The notes under the pieces: model-generated | What the model was told of the DNA's origin: nothing | The model's database searches: none | What the model saw: only the letters and a program-made list of their open reading frames with translations | Part shown: piece after piece, positions 22,650 to 34,215 of the stretch | Numbering within the stretch: position 1 is the stretch's first letter | Layout of the letters: the number at the start of each line of letters is the position of its first letter | Origin: Microvelia longipes | Taxonomy: Eukaryota > Arthropoda > Insecta > Hemiptera > Veliidae | Length of the DNA stretch: 64,000 nucleotides | Direction: 5' to 3' | Assembly (NCBI GenBank): GCA_018340805.1 | Contig: JACMZG010001914.1 | Span: forward strand, 29,792,931-29,856,930 | Position numbers and translations under genes: made by a program

Positions 22650-22990
22650 CTTAAGGCCCCGCGACTTAATGATTATAAGATAGGCTATACTAAGATTAAA
22701 CGGGGCCCTATTCTTAAGTATATAGATAGTGTAAAACTTAAACAAGGGGTCCCGTAATTTAATAATCTTAAGAAAGACTATACTAAGATTATCAAAGACA
22801 CCCAGGGCCCCATTTTTGATGAAGAGATTATATAAAACTCAAACAAGGGGCCCCGCGACTGGATTCTCTTATGAAAAATTATACTAGGATTACACCCAGG
22901 GCCCCATTTTTAGGTGAATAGATTGTATATAAATCTTTTAGGGTACCTCGAGACCTTATGATGTTAAGACAGACTATACTAAGCTCTACT
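22650..22990 (+). repeat. Tandem repeat of ~100-bp units inside the hAT element
   Basis: Three to four diverged units are built from 'ggggccccgcgact', 'aagactatactaagatta', 'cccagggccccatttt' and 'tataaaactcaaacaagg'. It is bounded by the nested R5S fragment and the right hAT end. Confidence 0.75.
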
Positions 22991-23116
22991 GGGGCATGGA
23001 ATCATTTTACTAATAAGTTAACTTTTTTGTACTTTATCTTTTTTGTTCTAACCGTTGGGCCCCCCCCCCCGCATTGCGGGCCCGTGCGGGCCCATAGTTA
23101 CGCCACTGATTGTGTG

Positions 23117-23719
23117 GAAACACTATAATATATTTTGACAGGAAACGGTTCACAGTATGGTTTGAATGATTTTGAAATTATTATATCTTTGGGTTGTATG
23201 GTCAACTCGCGCACTCAGTCTTCTCGGCAGAGACTCGTAAGCCAAACTGTCAGTAATTCCGGTAATCCTTGGGCATTATCTAGTTTTCTTCCTTCGGTTT
23301 CACCTTAGGGGCGAAAATTTAAACTTAAGCTGTAAAACTGTCTTCTTTTCCTGGATGCATAAATAACTATTTTGTTTCACTCCAAATTTCGTTAAACATA
23401 TCTAAAATAGATAAAATTATTGGTTTATTTATTTAGAACCTAGTAGCACCAAGAATTACCACCAAGAAATTATTTTTTTCGTACAAAAATATTCTTATGA
23501 CTATTAAGATTTTATTGTTGTGTTTTGTAAACCATTGTGATCACATCCATGTTGTCCTACGTCCCTGAAGATGGATGTGATCACTGACTACCCCACAGTA
23601 GAAGTAGAAGCGAGATGTCGGATTTATCATCTACATCGACGTGGTCACTACCGGAAGACCTAAATCTTCATGACAATAACCGTGGAAGTCTACACAGTTA
23701 ATAACCATTAAGATATTAA
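23117..23719. other. Complex non-coding stretch with a 14-bp hairpin
   Basis: At 23537-23584 GTGATCACATCCAT and its complement enclose 20 nt. At 23358-23370 the plus strand carries the complement of the ATAGTTATTTATG terminus of element B. From 23571 a short frame (MDVITDYPTVEVEARC...) stays open to 23660, too short to call. Confidence 0.4.
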
Positions 23720-24450
23720 TAGTCCTGGAGCCGGACCTGAAAAAAGTGACTTATTTTTGTACTACTTCAAACCAAATTTTCTGAAAATATACCTTAAATT
23801 ATGAAGAAAAGACATAGTCTGCCTATCCAGAGTGGAGCTCTTCATAAGATTGCGCATGCTTGAAATTTTACAAAAACGCATACATTTCAGTTTTCTTAAA
23901 ATAAGTGGTTCTCTGTTGTGGGTCGGGAGCAAATCACGAAGAGAACAATTTTAAACATGATATAATGTGCTATAAAACGAGTGTTTAATCATCAAAATCG
24001 GATGAATACAACCAAAGTTATAGGCCTTTAACAAAAAATGGTTAATTTATGCCAAGTCATAGAATTTCTTTGAAAAAAGTTTTTTGTGAATTTTTTGGCC
24101 ATTTAACACATGTTGTAGTTATCCGATTTTACAAAAAACACTCGGTACATGGGAAATGTTATCAGCTTTAAATACGGGCCTTCGGCCCGTAGCCGCTGCG
24201 CGGCCTCGGCGCTTCGCGCCTCGTCCGCTCCGTGGCGTCGGCCCACCGGGCCGCTTCCCGGCCCGGGGGCCTCCCTGTGGCCGCTTTGCGGCCACATTGT
24301 TGTTGTTTTGTATTATGTGTTGTTTCATTATTGTTCTTGTTACATGGCATTTTGCCATGTATCTAGCGAATTTTCACAGCCTCTCCACACAGGCCCGCTT
24401 CGCGGGCCTGAGAGGCTTTCTCACAAACTTGATTTTACTAATTGAGATTT
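23720..24450 (+). repeat. Family I-K copy, longest
   Basis: The I part (23720-23945: 'ctggagccggacctgaaaaa', 'acttcaaaccaaattttctg', 'ataagtggttctctgttgtg') matches 25555-25795 in reverse. The K part (24174-24417) is the hairpin cluster shared with 18280-18430 and 56763-56905. In the 56.7-kb copy a short I head directly precedes K, so both belong to one family. No protein frame. Confidence 0.65.
24174..24417. repeat. Cluster of short perfect hairpins with 3-nt loops
   Basis: Stems with loops TTC, TTT or TGC follow one another: ACGGGCC/GGCCCGT (24174), CCGC/GCGG, GGCGC/GCGCC, GTGGCCGC/GCGGCCAC (24277), TACATGGCA/TGCCATGTA (24341), CAGGCCCGC/GCGGGCCTG (24390). The last is enclosed by a further AGCCTCT/AGAGGCT pairing. 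Local GC is far above the window average. Five overlapping frames are open here only because stop codons are rare in GC-rich sequence. Confidence 0.9.
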
Positions 24451-24504
24451 TATTAATACTCTATTATTAATAGTATGCTATAATATTAAAATTAAGAAGC
24501 ATTA

Positions 24505-24835
24505 TAAACAAAAATATATTATTCATGATTTTTGTTTTTTAAATAAAAATACCGTTTTCGTCACTAAAGATTGTCTGATTGAGCTGAAACCGGTCGCAAT
24601 GGTTTTAGAATTAGAAAAGACAACTTCAACTCTTACTTACATTTATGATTGTTTATAGAATTTAAAGAAATATGTCAAATTTTTTTTGTAAACAAATTGT
24701 TTATTTGAGTAAAATCTTAAGGTTGAAAAAAATATATTCATGATTATTTAAAATAAAAATACCGTTTGCGTCACTTAGGATTGTCCGATTGAGCTAAAAC
24801 TGGTCGCAATCGTTTTAGAATGACTTCGACCATAT
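24505..24835 (+). repeat. Duplicated block with motif H
   Basis: 'ttaaataaaaataccgttt', 'cgtcactaaagattgt' and 'attgagctgaaaccggtcgc' (24520-24630) recur at 24735-24835 as a diverged direct copy, and a third trace lies at 25085-25125. The 'gctgaaaccggtc' core links it to the tandem block in the hAT element at 42.4 kb. Confidence 0.6.
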
Positions 24836-25229
24836 AAAGACTACTTCGAGGTTCTTCCGCTTTACGGGCCTGCTTTGTTCGGCGTGGTTCAGTGGAAGCC
24901 ATTTTTGCCCTGTCTCTCTGGGACAGTAGGCTTACCATGATGGAGCAAGAGGTAGAGGTCTCTCATTTATACTATATCCCCACCCTCTAACACTACTGAA
25001 CCCAACAGATATCGTACGAGTCTTTGACCTAGACGTATACATATATACAAGATTATATATATATGTATACCAATTGCGCCATTTGTGATGGTTCGATTGA
25101 GCTGAAATTGGTCTTAATGGATTCAGCTAGCAGTCTACCTAAATACTAGATACCTTGTTTTAAAGCCATTTTAAGTTTCAAAAAAAAATTTTTTTCATGA
25201 CGTCATAACTTTGGTTGATGACGTCATAA
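24836..25229. other. Complex stretch ending in two CRE-like palindromes
   Basis: No class was recognised for 24840-25060, which holds a CTGTCtctctggGACAG hairpin. Two TGACGTCA octamers lie 21 bp apart at about 25199 and 25220. TGACGTCA is the CREB/ATF palindrome, but no gene is near, so regulatory function is not claimed. Confidence 0.4.
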
Positions 25230-25348
25230 TGTTTTTATAAACAATAGGCCTCGTAACCTCCTCAACATCTCGCGATTTGCAAAGTTTCGTTTCAATTTGA
25301 GAACGCCTTCGAGAGTTATCGTTCGCCATACGAAAGGGTAGAAACTCT

Positions 25349-25390
<42 letters not shown>

Positions 25391-25545
25391 ATATATATAT
25401 ATACATATATATATAAACTTTTTTGGGACATATATTTTTGTTATCAGGAAGCCAATAGGAACCGATTCCACTCACTCCCACCCTCAACTTCCGTCATCCG
25501 AACAACCTCATAAGCGTCATTTTCATTATGAAAATTCGCTAAAAA
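25230..25545 (+). repeat. Family J copy with (TA)n core
   Basis: 'gagttatcgttcgccata' and 'ctcttacatacata' lead into (TA)n (25357-25414), followed by 'cactcccaccctcaac' and 'cataagcgtcattttcatta'. The same order (without long TA) is found at 31790-32000. The tail alone follows the (TA)n at 34110-34215. The TA tract appears to be part of the family. Confidence 0.5.
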
Positions 25546-25554
25546 ACATTCTCT

Positions 25555-25795
25555 TTATGTTTTGCACGCGACCTACAGGGAACCACTTGTTGCCAGAAGA
25601 CTGGAATTTGTGCGATTTTCTAATATTTTGAGCGAGCGCATTCATATGAAGGGTTCCATATTTTCCTATCCTCTAGATAGGCAAACTATACATTTCCTCC
25701 ATAATTTAAGGTATATTTTCAGAATATTTGGTTTGAAGTATAGTACAAAATCAGTTAAATTTTTTAGGCCTGGCTCTTGGACTATGAGTTCTTAA
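25555..25795 (-). repeat. Family I-K copy, I part only
   Basis: On the minus strand 'agagccaggcctaaaaaa', 'acttcaaaccaaatattctg' and 'acaagtggttccctgtaggtc' match 23720-23945. Confidence 0.65.
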
Positions 25796-26175
25796 GGATA
25801 AAAGCCTTTTTAACCTTATCAACGGATTAATGTAATGCACTCAACAGTGCCTTAAAGTATTTATAGTTCTTATAGACAAATCAATGAAACAGCTAATTTT
25901 GAGCAGTAATAAGTTAAAATGGGTTACGGAATAATCAATCTATGACTTTTTTGAGATCCACAGTCTATAAGCACTACATGACAATTTCACCATCTCTACA
26001 TTTAAGTTCTTTCTCCCCCCCCCCCCAACATTAGTTATCCGCCTAATAGTGCAAGAAGAAGGCCAAAGTAAGAGGACAATCCTTTTTTACAAAATGTTTA
26101 GAGTTAAAATGAGCCCTGGTAGGAATAGTTTGGTTGATCTTGGTTAGTGTAAAACTTTTTTTACTAAACCCTGTT
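25796..26175. other. AT-rich stretch with a poly-C run
   Basis: A C12 run near 26015-26027; otherwise nothing recognised. Confidence 0.4.
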
Positions 26176-26850
26176 TTACTTTTTCTCATTTATACCGTTT
26201 AGACCAAGAGCCCAGATGTGTTTTGTTAATAAAAAGTGTAATGGCTGGAACCGGTCTCAATTTTTCGTAAATACCTTCCTGAACAAGGATCTGCAATTCT
26301 GTGGACTCGTATCGGATGGGCGTCCCAGGCAGAACGCACTTTACAGGTCAAATTTACCACCTAAGTTAATAAAAAGTAAAATGGCTGGAAACGGGTTTAA
26401 TTTTTCGTAAATACCTTCCTAAACAAGGATCTGCAATCCTGCCGACTCGTATCGGATGGGCGTCCCAGGCAGAACGCACTTTACAGGTCAAATTTACCAC
26501 CCAAGTTAACAAACAGTGTAATGGCTGGAACCGGTCTCAATTTTTCGTAAATACCTTCCTGAACAAGGATCTGCAATTCTGCCGACTCGTATCGGATGGG
26601 TGTCCTAGGCAGAACCTTTGACCCCTAAAGTGCGTTCTGCCTGGGACACCCATCTGATACGAGTCGGCAGAATTGCAGATCCTTGTTCAGGAAGTTATTT
26701 ACGAAAAATTGAGACCGGTTCCAGCCATTACACTTTTTATTAACAAAACACCCCTGGGCTCTTGGTCTAGTAGGTATATAAGAAAAATTTTTTGTTTCCA
26801 CTAAAATTCCGAAACAGGGATTTCACTTAAAATATCCGTTAGAGTTGGTG
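26176..26850 (+). repeat. R5S 5' fragment split by a foldback element
   Basis: 'ttactttttctcatttatac', 'cgt' then, after the insertion, 'aggtatataagaaaaat', 'ccgaaacagggatttcac' and 'atatccgttagag'. It stops before the GT-rich block. Confidence 0.75.
26200..26769 (-). mobile_element. Foldback DNA element 2, 3-bp TSD (GTA)
   Basis: Same termini as the element at 13328 (TAGACCAAGAGCCC, GGGCTCTTGGTCTA). Here three units are in inverted orientation and one direct, the mirror image of copy 1, and the unit number differs (four against five). Flanks are GTT (26197-26199) and GTA (26770-26772). The R5S consensus ACCGTAGGT at the empty site shows that the original duplication was GTA with one later change. 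No coding capacity. Confidence 0.85.
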
Positions 26851-27664
26851 CGTGTCTTTTATAAGACACAAAATATAGAGAGATAAACAATCAATAATGA
26901 CCACTCTTATGACCATCTCCATATTAGATATAGTCCCGCTTATGATTTATAACCATTTAATAAATAAAATCATCTACGAATATGTTATTGTGAAAATGTA
27001 AAAACAATTACAATAAATGGAAATAAAGAGGTCGAAATAAGATTGCGTACAAAAACCGTCACCGTGTCAAAGTTAATCAAAAAAATTTGTTTCTTATCCC
27101 CTAACTCCGCACAATCAACTTATAACAAGCGTGCCTCTATCAAATAAACACAATTGCGTAATTTCAACAAAAAAATATTTATATAATAAAAATCTTAACG
27201 AATTGAAGAAGGCCAATATTCGGTTTCGTGTCGGATTGAAATGAAGTTTCGTGGGATGTTTTCATTTTCACTTACCTAGTCATGATTATGACGATCTTTC
27301 AATTGACAAAGGAAGACGGTCCGTAAAGTTTTGTTTCCGCTTACTCATGCTAGAATATACTCATCTTGTAGAGAACAACATACTATTATTCCAATTATAT
27401 GGATCACGATTGGGAAAGGAATTTAAAATATTGTTTATAATTAAATTGTTTTTGGTTAATAATGTAAGTCATTGGTAAATCGTTTCTTCGTCGTATTTTT
27501 GAAGAAGAAATTAATTAAGTTAATTAATTTTTGTGGATTTTTCTTGAAAACAGTTGTGACCCTATTTTGGCTTTGTTCTCCTTCTTTGGGTCATTGTAGT
27601 AAAGGAAGAGGGTAGGGTAGATCAAATCCTATCAGAGCAACCAGTGGTTTAAGGCATCTCTTAA
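26851..27664. other. Moderately complex stretch with an isolated splice-like signal
   Basis: At 27245-27280, 'ttttcattttcacttacctag' looks like a 3' splice site on plus and, read on minus, contains CTAG/GTAAGTG like a donor. An open frame follows on plus to 27476. Neither strand gives a recognisable protein. Confidence 0.3.
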
Positions 27665-27990
27665 CAGCTTAAAAATCAGGTACGGGGTTACCTCGGAACT
27701 CTGTACCTCCTACTTCTGACACGCTTTGCTCGTCCTCAAAATTTACAATTTGCCAAATTTATTCTATACTGCAACACGTCTTCGGACTCGCTTTGCTCGT
27801 CCTTGCATATTAATTGCATTAGTTTTAATTCTAGCGGTGCCATGCAGGCACTGAGTGCTTCATTTTCATCATCTAACAAAAACTACAGGTATAATTGCCG
27901 AATTGAAACGAAACTTAGTGTACTTATTTATTACGTAATGGGATACACGTGAACCAAATTTTAGCTTAATTCAATTATTTTCAATTTTTT
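27665..27990 (-). repeat. R5S 3' half
   Basis: 'caggtacggggttacctcgg', two blocks 'ttctgacacgctttgctcg' and 'cttcggactcgctttgctcg', a degraded 5S-like module (about 27828-27892), then 'cgaattgaaacgaaactta'. The two blocks are separated by about 75 bp with a shared spacer. Confidence 0.7.
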
Positions 27991-27999
27991 GAAAAGACG

Positions 28000-28406
28000 C
28001 ACCCAACAAAAACACATGCGTTTAAAAAAGAGCCAAATATAGTGTAAAAAGTGTGAGATCATTGAATAAGTCAAGTCAAAAGTTCGTAATTATGCTTGTA
28101 AATATACGAGGTATTGGCGGCTTCACTTTGTGACTTGGTCATTTGTGATAATTGTGATCTCTAATTAATTAATAATTATCTAATAATTAAAACCAAACCG
28201 TTTTAATTAAAACAGTTCATTTAAACTCGAACCATTTAATTATAGAAAATTATGTTTTAAATTTTTTTTTTAAATTAATAATAATAATAATAATAAACTT
28301 TATTACCATACAACACATTACATCTTTCTTAAAAAGTTAGTAAAAATGAATATGATAGAAAAAAATAACAAAGAAAAATTAGAACTTCTTAGTTGCCGAA
28401 TGTATG
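28000..28406. other. AT-rich stretch, nothing recognised
   Basis: Contains a short (ATA)n run at 28278-28300. Confidence 0.4.
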
Positions 28407-28442
28407 AGAGCCCCCAGTAGAAAGACTAGAGCGGGGGGCTCT
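28407..28442. repeat. 9-bp GC-rich hairpin
   Basis: AGAGCCCCC and GGGGGCTCT enclose 18 nt, an isolated GC-rich structure in AT-rich sequence. Confidence 0.7.
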
Positions 28443-28497
28443 GTCTCGTTCTCTTTATCAAAATAATTTTAATATATTTTATTAATATATTAATTAT

Positions 28498-28561
28498 TAT
28501 TATAATATTATATATATATATTATATATATATATATATATATAATATATATTATATATATA

Positions 28562-28655
<94 letters not shown>
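28498..28655. repeat. (TA)n microsatellite, ~155 bp
   Basis: Nearly pure TA with phase slips. Confidence 0.95.
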
Positions 28656-28659
<4 letters not shown>

Positions 28660-29340
28660 TATAAAATATAATACTCTAAATATTTGTCATTTTGGGACTC
28701 CTTATTAAATTTCCTTCCGTAATATATTGTATCCTTCGATATCTAAAATTTTACATGGGGAACCAAAAAATCATATATGGCAGTCTATTTTGGCACAAAT
28801 TGTTAATTATGTAATAAATTTATACTCTCAATTTTATATTTTGAGTTAATTTTTTAATTTTATTCCATCAAAATAAAGCATCCCACAGACAGTATTATGA
28901 ATATCCAGTAGCTACAAATTTAAACGAGTATTTAATCAACTTTTTTTATAACACTGATAATTTCCAAAACTCCAAAATTATAAACTTAATTAGAACTTCC
29001 AAAAATTTAGAAAATAATAATTATAATCTTTTGGATGTTTTAGGTAGCAATATATATTAAAAATATATTAATTTTTTGTTTCAAAATCTCCGAAATTTTT
29101 ATAAATAAACATTATCTTGATGTATTAAAAGATTATCTTTTAAATACTTGCATTATAAACTTTATTAAAACTTTCTTCTTTTAAAATTTAATTTCAATAC
29201 AACACACACTCATGTCTAGAACTAAACTAAGCATTTGTTAAGAAGTGGGGATTAAACGATGATCAGCTACCAATAAGCACTTGAAAACGGAAAAGTTAGG
29301 TTTATTATGCAAACCTACAAAGTTAACCATTTATTATACA
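28656..29340. other. AT-rich stretch, nothing recognised
   Basis: No repeat or coding signal identified. Confidence 0.4.
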
Positions 29341-29346
29341 AATCAA

Positions 29347-29502
29347 AACACAAACAATGTGCGGAAAGCCGAAATCAATGAATATATAATAAACCTTAAC
29401 TCGCTCTTGGAGGAGGTTTCAATGAGGTTACACAGAGCCCCTACGAGCCCTAAAAAGATGTTTCAGGTCTTTCAATGCATTGAGATAGGCTATGCCTCCT
29501 CT
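29347..29502 (-). mobile_element. hAT-type MITE, truncated copy D4
   Basis: 'caaacaatgtgcggaaagcc', 'ggaggaggtttcaatgagg', 'acacagagcccc' and 'cctcctctagtatat' are the reverse of the D family first half. It abuts an R5S fragment at 'ggctacgatgataat', and the rest of the element and its TSD are lost. Confidence 0.75.
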
Positions 29503-29692
29503 AGTATATGGCTACGATGATAATAGACACACACACACACACATATATACTGACAACTTTGCGAAAATCAATCAGGAGGCCTTAAAAACACCTTAAACGA
29601 ATAATTCCGGTGACATCCCGGTTTCGGATTTTTATACAAACACAATAATTTTCCTATATACCTACGGTATAAACGAGGGAAAGTAAAAAAGG
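29503..29692 (-). repeat. R5S 5' part
   Basis: 'ctacgatgataatagacac', 'aggaggccttaaaaacacc', 'acatcccggtttcggattt' and 'cctacggtataaacgagg', the reversed R5S start. Confidence 0.8.
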
Positions 29693-30683
29693 GAACATCC
29701 ACTTATTTTTCTTAGTAATAAAAAAAATACTTCACAATAAACTTTTTATACATATTTTTTTACAACTCTTAATGCATTTCTTATAAAATAATTATGCATC
29801 CACCCATATCTATTAATTAATAATAAACATTTACTGAATGGGTCGTTCTTTATAATGTAACGGAGAAGGAAGAATCAAGTTCAAAAATGAGACTCACTAT
29901 AATGAACCATGTAAATCTATTTAAACATAAGTATACCATAAGTAAGTAATAATAAGCATATATTCACCCTAAATAATAAAAATAATGTTATATTGTTATT
30001 ATGACGGGATGCAGTCACAAAACTCAGGGCTAATTTTGAATTATTATACTAATATAAATTATATATTGTTATACATACATACTTAGAGGGTCAAATTATT
30101 GGCAAATAAGTTCACGTTTTTTTAAATGATTACTCCCTTTTTAAGAAAATGAATTATTCCAATTAAATTTTTATTTTTATAGCTTATATAATAAAAATGT
30201 ATTATGATCTAGTATGGGATAGAAAATAATTTTAATAGTTCTCTCTTAGCATGATCTAGTTATAAAAATCGATCAAATTAATTTTTAATGCATTATAGGT
30301 CAATAAGAAATGGCAGAAAAATAATTTCCACTAATTTAGTTCAAGCCAAATTTTTATATTATAAGTAAAATATCAACATTCACCAAACCACACCAAGGAG
30401 TATCACTACTGGGTGATTCCTTCTATCAAGACTGCCAAATTATTTTAACCAGTATGAGCACTATGTCTAATACATTTATTGTAGACAATAATCAATAATG
30501 TTAAAAAAAATAATGGAGCGGCTTAAGTCATGTGGGAGTTTTTTAGGCAAAATAATATTAATATATAGTGTTGTTGTGCTATGGTCCGGAGGATCCTAGA
30601 AAATGAATCTGCTTGCCTGAACGGCTAGGACAACAAGCCGTGATATTGTAGATCATTAATGATTAGATTTAGTTAAAGAACCC
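29693..30683. other. AT-rich stretch, nothing recognised
   Basis: No repeat or coding signal identified. Confidence 0.4.
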
Positions 30684-30782
30684 TTCTTACTTTTTCTCAT
30701 TTATACCCTAGGTATTTAGGAAAAGTATTGTGTTTGCACATAATCCGAAACTGGGATTTCGTCGCGATTATCCGTTTCAGGC
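30684..30782 (+). repeat. R5S 5'-end fragment
   Basis: 'ttactttttctcatttatac', 'aggaaaagtattgtgtttgc' and 'gattatccgtttcagg'. It breaks off at the pyrimidine block. Confidence 0.75.
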
Positions 30783-31789
30783 CGAAGGCCTCTCAACCAA
30801 AAATAAAATTAAATAATAAACAATGAAAATTTTAAAAAAATGATAACATATACAACATTTTTAAGCTTATAATATAAAAATATATTTGTTTATTATAATT
30901 GTTTGTAATATGTTAATAACACCTTAGTCTAAGAGGCCCAATACCCTGAGGTAGCTCCTAGCTACATACCTTTTTAAAGTACTTAAAAATATTCTTAATT
31001 TTTTTTACCCGAATCTAAAGTCTTCAAGATCCTTAATCAATTTACTTGGACTTCTAAGGACCCCTTTATAAATGTTGGGGGTGCCACTCCTGGGAATATT
31101 ACAAAAATTAATTAGTCACCTGTATAAATTTAGAGAATACCACTCCCCTAAAAAAATGATAAAATTGTCTAATAAACCAATAATAGGACACACTTTTTTC
31201 TCAAGGGAGTGAAAAGTAACTTGTTCTCTATTGGGAGTGAAACGTGCTTCTTTACTCCCTAAAAACTAGTCAATAAACTTTACATTATACACCGAGATAA
31301 ATAAAAAGAAGTGGCATGCCGGAAAAAATTCCCTTAGCCTTACTTACAATGATACTAAAGTTTGAACTAAAGAAATTTATTTCTTAAAAAGAATTAAACT
31401 ATATATTAATATTAATAAAGTCTACTAACAATTCGAGCACGTACTACAATAAAAATTAAGTAATTAAATTCATATTTTGCTCTCGTAATATCCAATGCCG
31501 GTCTCTGATACACTTGCCTTTATTTATTATTTGTAAATCATATTATTTTTTAAGATGACATAAAATCAATGAGAAGAAGTATCTCACTGTAGTCGATAAA
31601 AATCAATATTTTTTATTAAAGGTACAAGAAAGCGGCGCGACACACCATTAATATTTCATTATATTTCTGTACTAGTTCGATAGATTGAAAAATGTTATTA
31701 ATTGCTCTATATCTCTTAGTAAGTTCAGGTAAATTCGCCGTCCTTTGATGATTTCTAGTGAGAAATTAAATTATATAGCGGCTTCGGTT
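30783..31789. other. AT-rich stretch, nothing firm
   Basis: Two 'gggagtgaaa' repeats lie at about 31206 and 31240. At 31692-31728 a start codon is followed by 12 hydrophobic codons and a possible donor; this is too short to call. Confidence 0.35.
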
Positions 31790-32000
31790 TTTGTGATCAC
31801 TTAGCGGCAGTTGTAGTCATTGACTTTATAGTTTTATTTTGAAAAAAAGGTTATCGTGGCCTATAGAAACGTCTAGTAATAAAGTCTCGTCCTTACATAC
31901 ATACCCCTACACCCAAAAAATCATCTCCCCTCCCTTCTCAATGACCCTAATCTCATATGCACATTTCTTTTTTTAAAATTCAGTAAAACTAATTTGAGAA
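31790..32000 (+). repeat. Family J copy without long TA tract
   Basis: 'ggttatcgtggcctatag', 'cttacatacatacccctac' and 'aatctcatatgcacatttc' follow the order of 25320-25545. Confidence 0.4.
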
Positions 32001-32257
32001 ACCAAATACTATTAAAATTTAAAACTACTTGGTCAAGATAGTTTTTTTTAAATCTTCTTGATTGATCTTCGTCTTTCTACTGAAATCATTTACAGCTATT
32101 CCTTTTGTGAATTTTCTTTAAAAAAAATGTTAAAGAAGTGTCAGGGAGGTGAACAGAGATTCAAATCATTGCGAATCATGCAGTTCACTGCCGATTTTGG
32201 AATGATGCATATAGTTTTGCATAATCCCTGTGATAATACAAAACGCAAAAAATAAAA

Positions 32258-32745
32258 TAGAATAATCCCTGGGATTATACAAATAAAATATAAAATCCAA
32301 TTAAATTATAAAAATAAAATAAATATAATATAATAATCCCTGGTTTTATACAAAACGCAAAAAATAAAATAAGTAAAATAATCCCTGGGATAATACAAAA
32401 CACAAAAAATAAAATAAATAAAATATGATAATCCCAGGGATAATACAAAACGCAATAAATAAAATAATTCCTGGGATAATACAAAACGCAAAAATAAAAT
32501 AAAATAAGCCCTGGGTTTATTCAAAAAAATAAAATATAATTATCCCAGGGATTATACAAATAAAATATAAAAACCCAAATAAATTATAAAAATAAAATGA
32601 ATAAAATATAATAATACCTGGGATAAAAAAAACACAAAAAATAAAATAATCCCTGGGATAATACAAAACGCAAAAAATAAAATAAAATAAACCCTGGGTT
32701 TATACAAAAAAAAAAAAAAAATATACCCTGGGATTATTCCTGTGC
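32258..32745. repeat. Minisatellite built on CCCTGGGATTAT
   Basis: Ten or so diverged units alternate the near-palindrome 'aatccctgggattatac' with 'aaaacgcaaaaaataaaata'. The minus-strand frames across it (YYPRNYFIYC, CIIPGIIL repeats) arise from the repeat and are not genes. Confidence 0.9.
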
Positions 32746-33244
32746 ATTTTCTTTTAAAAAACTTGAAAATTAACAAGTTGAGGCGCTTCTAGTCAGGTTA
32801 TAAAGCATATCCTGGAAATGTAAGTAAGAAATGTATTAAGGCCCAGCTTTTGGATTTCCGCGCCCGAATTTTTATTTGCTTAAACATGAGTTGCCGGGTG
32901 TCCCAATGTTTCCGTTTGTTTTTTGTTCTGGGTTATACTCATAAATAAATAAATAAATAACCTGCATTGCTTCGGTTTTTAGTCCCAATATCAGCGTACT
33001 TTAGAATGTTTCTGAGACTATTGATTGTAGAAAATGTTTTGAGAAGAGGCATAACTTTAAATAGGTACTATTTTTTAAAGTCATTAATGTTTGTGTTTTA
33101 AACTATTAAATTTTTTTTGTATATTGCCATCGTGAAATGCTTACAAACTAACAATTTTCTAAAGTCGAGTTAATTATTATCATTATTATCAATTATTAAT
33201 TGAAAAATAAAAAAATTGTTGAAAAAAATGGTTTCACTCATAGT

Positions 33245-33500
33245 AGGTTTAACTCATAGTTCAGTACAATAATGGATTTGAATACACAAGTCATTTAAAC
33301 GGGTTAAAATGCATGCTTCATTCGAGAAGATTTCAGTCATTGCCTATTGCAGGGTTTATCTCATCATTAGTCCAATAATGAATTTAAGCACATAGGTCAA
33401 CCAAACGGGTTACATTATATGAATAAAATAAGAAGGTTTGACACATTGTTAAGTCTAATAATGGATATTAAAACATAGGTCATTCAAACGGGTTATAATT
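33245..33500 (+). repeat. Three diverged tandem units (~100-120 bp)
   Basis: Each unit reads roughly 'ggtttaactcat', 'agtccaataatggatt', 'cacataggtcattcaaacggg', 'ttaaaat'. A partial fourth trace runs to about 33560. Confidence 0.65.
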
Positions 33501-33908
33501 GAAGCATCATTCAAATGGGTTCCACTCATTGCTCATGGGGTTCAAATCATTAGTCTTTGAAATTCCCAAAGAACCATAAAAAGAGAGTTTATACACTAGT
33601 CATCCGTAGTAGTGACTTTACACGTCAGTCAACATGCACCAAAAATGCGTCTTTACATTGTAGTTGAAGAAGTTTTATTATTTTTGACACCAGTGCCGAA
33701 AATAATAGGAATTCTTTTCATTTTCTGCACCAGTTCCTAAATTAAGAAGAGTTCTTCTCCTTAACTCCTTAGCAGTGAGTTTGTATCAGTATATGCTGCC
33801 AGTTTGAGTTGTTGTTGTTTATCGAATTATTATTTTCTCTCATAATTAACTTTTCAGTAGTTACTATAGTTTATAACTATTTAAAATGCATACATACACA
33901 CACACACA

Positions 33909-34215
<307 letters not shown>

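Larger units (their letters stand above)
22238..23108 (+). mobile_element. hAT-type nonautonomous element, 8-bp TSD (ATTGTGTG)
   Basis: The left end CAGAGGCGTAAC and the right end GTTACGCCACTG are inverted repeats of the hAT type. ATTGTGTG flanks it exactly at 22230-22237 and 23109-23116. Inside are a (TA)n tract (22297-22412), an R5S 3' fragment (about 22505-22620, minus), and at 22650-22990 about four tandem units rich in 'ggggccc' and 'agactatactaagatta'. It has no transposase frame. Poly-C and poly-G runs lie just inside both ends. Confidence 0.85.

Noticed and set aside
24103..24470. Five overlapping open frames on both strands
   Set aside because: They coexist in a GC-rich hairpin cluster where stop codons are rare. 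None has family resemblance and the arms are repeated elsewhere.
25199..25228. Two TGACGTCA palindromes as CREB sites
   Set aside because: A similar 'gacgtca' occurs in R5S copies, and no gene or promoter is nearby.
31692..31728. Possible signal-peptide first exon, ATG plus 12 hydrophobic codons and GTAAAT
   Set aside because: It is too short in AT-rich DNA, where such runs arise by chance.
32275..32776. Hydrophobic minus-strand frames (69-74 codons)
   Set aside because: They fall wholly in the CCCTGGGATTAT minisatellite, in three overlapping frames.
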